DNA of 64,000 bases from Rhodamnia argentea (Eukaryota; Streptophyta; Magnoliopsida; Myrtales; Myrtaceae): positions 868,001 through 932,000 of the forward strand of contig NC_063150.1 of assembly GCF_020921035.1 (NCBI RefSeq). Reading direction: 5' to 3'. How positions within the stretch are numbered: the stretch's first letter is position 1; the number at the start of each line of letters is the position of its first letter. The translations under genes and the position numbers were made by a program. Below, piece by piece: positions 61,462 to 64,000 of this stretch. The notes under the pieces were generated by a model that saw only the letters and a list, made by a program, of their open reading frames with translations, was not told the origin of the DNA and ran no database searches.

Positions 61462-64000
61462 ATGGCTTGGCGGACACAGTTACGAACCTTAATGTGCCAT
61501 GTCGGGGAAAGACTGGAGATTAATGGCCATGCAGCTACCGGCTTCTCTTGTTCCCGTCTGCTGTCTTCTTCTGCACCTGGTTAGTCCATGTTCAATCTCT
61601 CTCTGCTTGAATCACGCCGCTAAAACCTTCGTGAGAACCGTGGAAAGATCCTGTAATTTTCGGGTATCTTGCTGTCTAGGAAGTCGGACACAAAAGTTTG
61701 ATAACTTGGAGTTTTTGGCAGGTGGCGCCTCCAATTTACAGAGACTCTGGGAATCTCCTTCTGCAAACATCCTAAGACCGCTATACCAATATCTTCAACA
61801 GGCGGTAATACTGATTTTCTTCCATTATCTGACGTTTTTGGTCATCAGTTAGACATTCTGCTGCCTGGTTTCGTAAAGCCGAAGGTAGGGACTGCAACGG
61901 GATCATTCTGGGTTGACATTGTTTCAGCCGGCCTGCTCTTGCGTTATGATTAGTTGTCATGCCTTCAATGGCTGTAAGATCCGTGACCGGTTATCAACAC
62001 CAGCTTCGCCTGGCTTCAGTGACTAGCGATGCGACTTGGACTGTCCTCTGGCCTTGCTTTAAAATGTCTATGTGAGTCATGTGTAGCTGATAGATAGATT
62101 ACAGGTGAGAGGAATATGTCTTGTGCATGCCATTTTAAATTATTCAAGCCAGTGCTTTTGTGCGTGCACGCCTCCAGGATTCGCTGTTGCAAAATTAGGA
62201 ACGGTTAATAAATGGTCAAAACTTACATTGTTTTTTAAGTTTAGTTATAGAAGGAATCGAAAGGAAATTAGAGAAGGGAGCCCAGAGCAAGAAGAAAGAG
62301 GATATCATGACTTTCCCTGATTTTTGTTTGCTCATATTTGTTGGGTTAAAAGCTGTGGAGGGGAATGAAGTAAGTTTTAGTCTGAAGTGTCATTTGTCAT
62401 ATTTGCGGTGAGAAGCACAAGTAAAACTGAAACGTGACTAGTCTTATTGGCAGTGAGAAATAAAACGCTACTTCAGGTATTACATGTTTCAACTTGCGAG
62501 CCTTTTGGATTTCCATCCGCTTCAATTAATTCTTCATGAGAGATTAGGCCAAAGGCATATACTTTTTTCTTATTTCTCCTTTTCCCTTGTTAGCTTTCTT
62601 TCACTTCTTCCCAGACAATGGAAATGTTTCCTTATGTTTATTTTTCCTCTCACTTCACCTTCTCCCCAACCAAAGTAAGCATGAAAAACCAAGGTGATTA
62701 CGCTGATGAGTTTGGTTCAAGTGGTTGGAAAGTTTGATTTGGAGCTTAAGCTTGTCACTTGGAACAATTATACTGTATTCCATGTGTTGGTGTATTTGAG
62801 GATTAGCAATAAGTTTGCACATCTTATGGGATAACCTACAATATAGCAATTTGACACACTTGCTAGTTGCATTTCTGAAAGGTATAACTAAGCTGAACTG
62901 AATTAAGATCTAAAACTTTCAGACCTAATCGGTTGGGTTTTCTCTGTTCTACCAGGTTGAACAAGTACCCTTCCATTTTGCTGGGCATACGTCATTCTCA
63001 CTATTATCGCTATTTCAACTACTGGAAGAATTACTTTGAAGATATTCCTTTTTTTGTAGAGCACGGGGAATACTCTTTTTTTATTTTTCATTTTTTGGCA
63101 CAGATATGGATGTACTGATATAACTCCTGCATCTTTTTATGGAAGTACACTGGCATTTGAGTAAAGCAGCGGAGATATTTATTGTGACAAAATGATATAG
63201 GTCTTTTTTTTTTTTTGGCTATCGACATTGATATTAAAGTCAAGGTTAAGTCTACTTTTTGTTTTTGAAGTATCGTTTGTTCGATTTGGTCATCTTGACT
63301 TTGTATTTCATGGAATCAAGCCCCGCCACTTGTAGAAGCAAAGGTCCTTCCTTCACTGACATTGTCAATGTGTTGACATACATGCTGACATACTTTATTG
63401 AAGTACAAAATAGTTGAAGTTAATCAGTAAGAAATTATAAGAACGTAACTTTAAGAAGAAACAAAAAAGGAAAGAGAAAAAATAAGTTTGTGAAAAGGGA
63501 AGAAATTATTTAAGCAACATGTAAGTAGTTGATATCTACCGTGTAATTTAAAATTGGGAGTAGAGGGTACATTCCTGTGTGTAAGGTTGTTTGGTCACTG
63601 GTGGTGAGCATTCTGATGTTGGTGGCTATGCTTGACTTTGTTATTGGTTGGTGGTACGAAGTATAAGCTGTCACGTACAGCCAGCTTGATACATAGCTTT
63701 TCTTTTCTGAAACATTGTAATTTGACAATGTTAATCAGGTCATCTCTTTTCTGTTTCAGGGGATTTCTAGTTCAAGAAAGCTCCTGGCTGATTCATCTGA
63801 CACAGCTCCTATTTCTTCTCCATTAACTCCTATGTTGCCACTAAGCAGTGGAACAGGTGAAAGTCAGAAAGTGGTTTCTAAGCCTTCAAAAGTTCAAGCA
63901 GTATTGAAAGGCATAAAGCAGGTAAAGTTGCAAGATTGTGCTCATTTTTATCTATTATGTAGGGTTTCAGATTCTGCCTATGTTTGATCGAAAGCTTTTC
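61462..64000 (+). CDS. Mitochondrial ribosomal protein L22 (uL22m), N-terminal part, cut by window end
   Basis: Exons visible: 61462-61579, 61722-61804, 63760-63921; the donor at 63922 (GTAAAG) leads out of the window, giving the first 121 residues in frame. The start gives MAWRTQLRTLMCHVG, an Arg-containing, mitochondrial-presequence-like N-terminus resembling plant L22 proteins of the At4g28360 type. The third exon carries GISSSRKLLADSSD, then PSKVQAVLKGIKQ, the entry to the uL22 fold; the remaining domain must lie beyond the window. In the family the protein belongs to the large subunit of the mitochondrial ribosome. An alternative frame across the first exon (from 61499) is longer but splices poorly and shows no family words. 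The second intron is nearly 2 kb. Confidence 0.85.

Noticed and set aside
61037..61477. 146-codon minus frame
   Set aside because: It is antisense to the GC-rich leader and first exon of the L22m gene, with Arg/Gly/Ser-rich composition and no domain.
61499..61852. 117-codon plus frame starting at 61499
   Set aside because: It runs through the intron 61580-61721. The frame from 61462 splices cleanly into family-specific sequence.

Overview
This is plant nuclear DNA, almost certainly from a core eudicot. The genes are split into many short exons with GT-AG introns, intergenic DNA is AT-rich, and most of the space between genes is transposon debris. The species cannot be named from the sequence. 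Exons below were placed by hand from splice signals, reading phase and remembered family sequence; no alignment or transcript was available.

Six protein genes are supported. (1) 3213-9134, plus strand: a Golgi/ER nucleotide-sugar transporter of the plant CMP-sialic-acid-transporter-like family, about 403 aa. (2) 13101-26707, minus strand: a KDM3/JHDM2-type JmjC histone demethylase (JMJ25-like), about 911 aa, with a 6-kb intron full of nested transposons. (3) 28997-30546, plus strand: the shared RNA polymerase subunit RPB6 (NRPB6-type), 142 aa, complete. (4) 39743-44417, plus strand: a PLP-dependent protein of the methionine gamma-lyase/'aluminium resistance' (YnbB-like) family, 442 aa, with a likely organelle-targeting N-terminus. 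(5) 46425-49905, minus strand: a PTI1-like receptor-like cytoplasmic kinase, 366 aa. (6) 61462 to the window end, plus strand: the N-terminal part of a mitochondrial ribosomal protein L22 (uL22m), cut by the window edge.

Region by region: 1-2.4 kb has no gene and one decayed foldback repeat. 2.4-10.5 kb is the transporter with its UTRs. 10.5-13.1 kb is the convergent interval between the transporter and the demethylase. 13.1-27.2 kb is the demethylase; its large intron (13779-19751) holds a Ty1-copia fragment, two LTRs in opposite orientation, a tRNA-derived SINE inside one LTR and a bare poly(A) insertion inside the other. 28.8-30.6 kb is RPB6 with a compact promoter. 31.4-39.6 kb is a transposon nest: a hAT-like element split by a 3.67-kb CACTA element, then long inverted-repeat elements and several Mutator-like MITEs with 9-bp target-site duplications. 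39.7-44.4 kb is the PLP enzyme. 46.4-51.4 kb is the kinase. 51.5-61.0 kb is another repeat block: two hAT-like elements, a 2.8-kb Mutator-like element, foldback elements and unresolved DNA. The L22m gene starts near 61.1 kb.

The genes do not form a pathway; they are ordinary dispersed housekeeping and signalling genes. No new multi-gene system was found. The points most worth a second look are the heterochromatin-like intron in a demethylase gene, a duplicated splice donor that opens a 23-codon in-frame extension in the same gene, and the CACTA element, whose arm duplication carries a 41-bp filler nearly identical to DNA 4.7 kb away.
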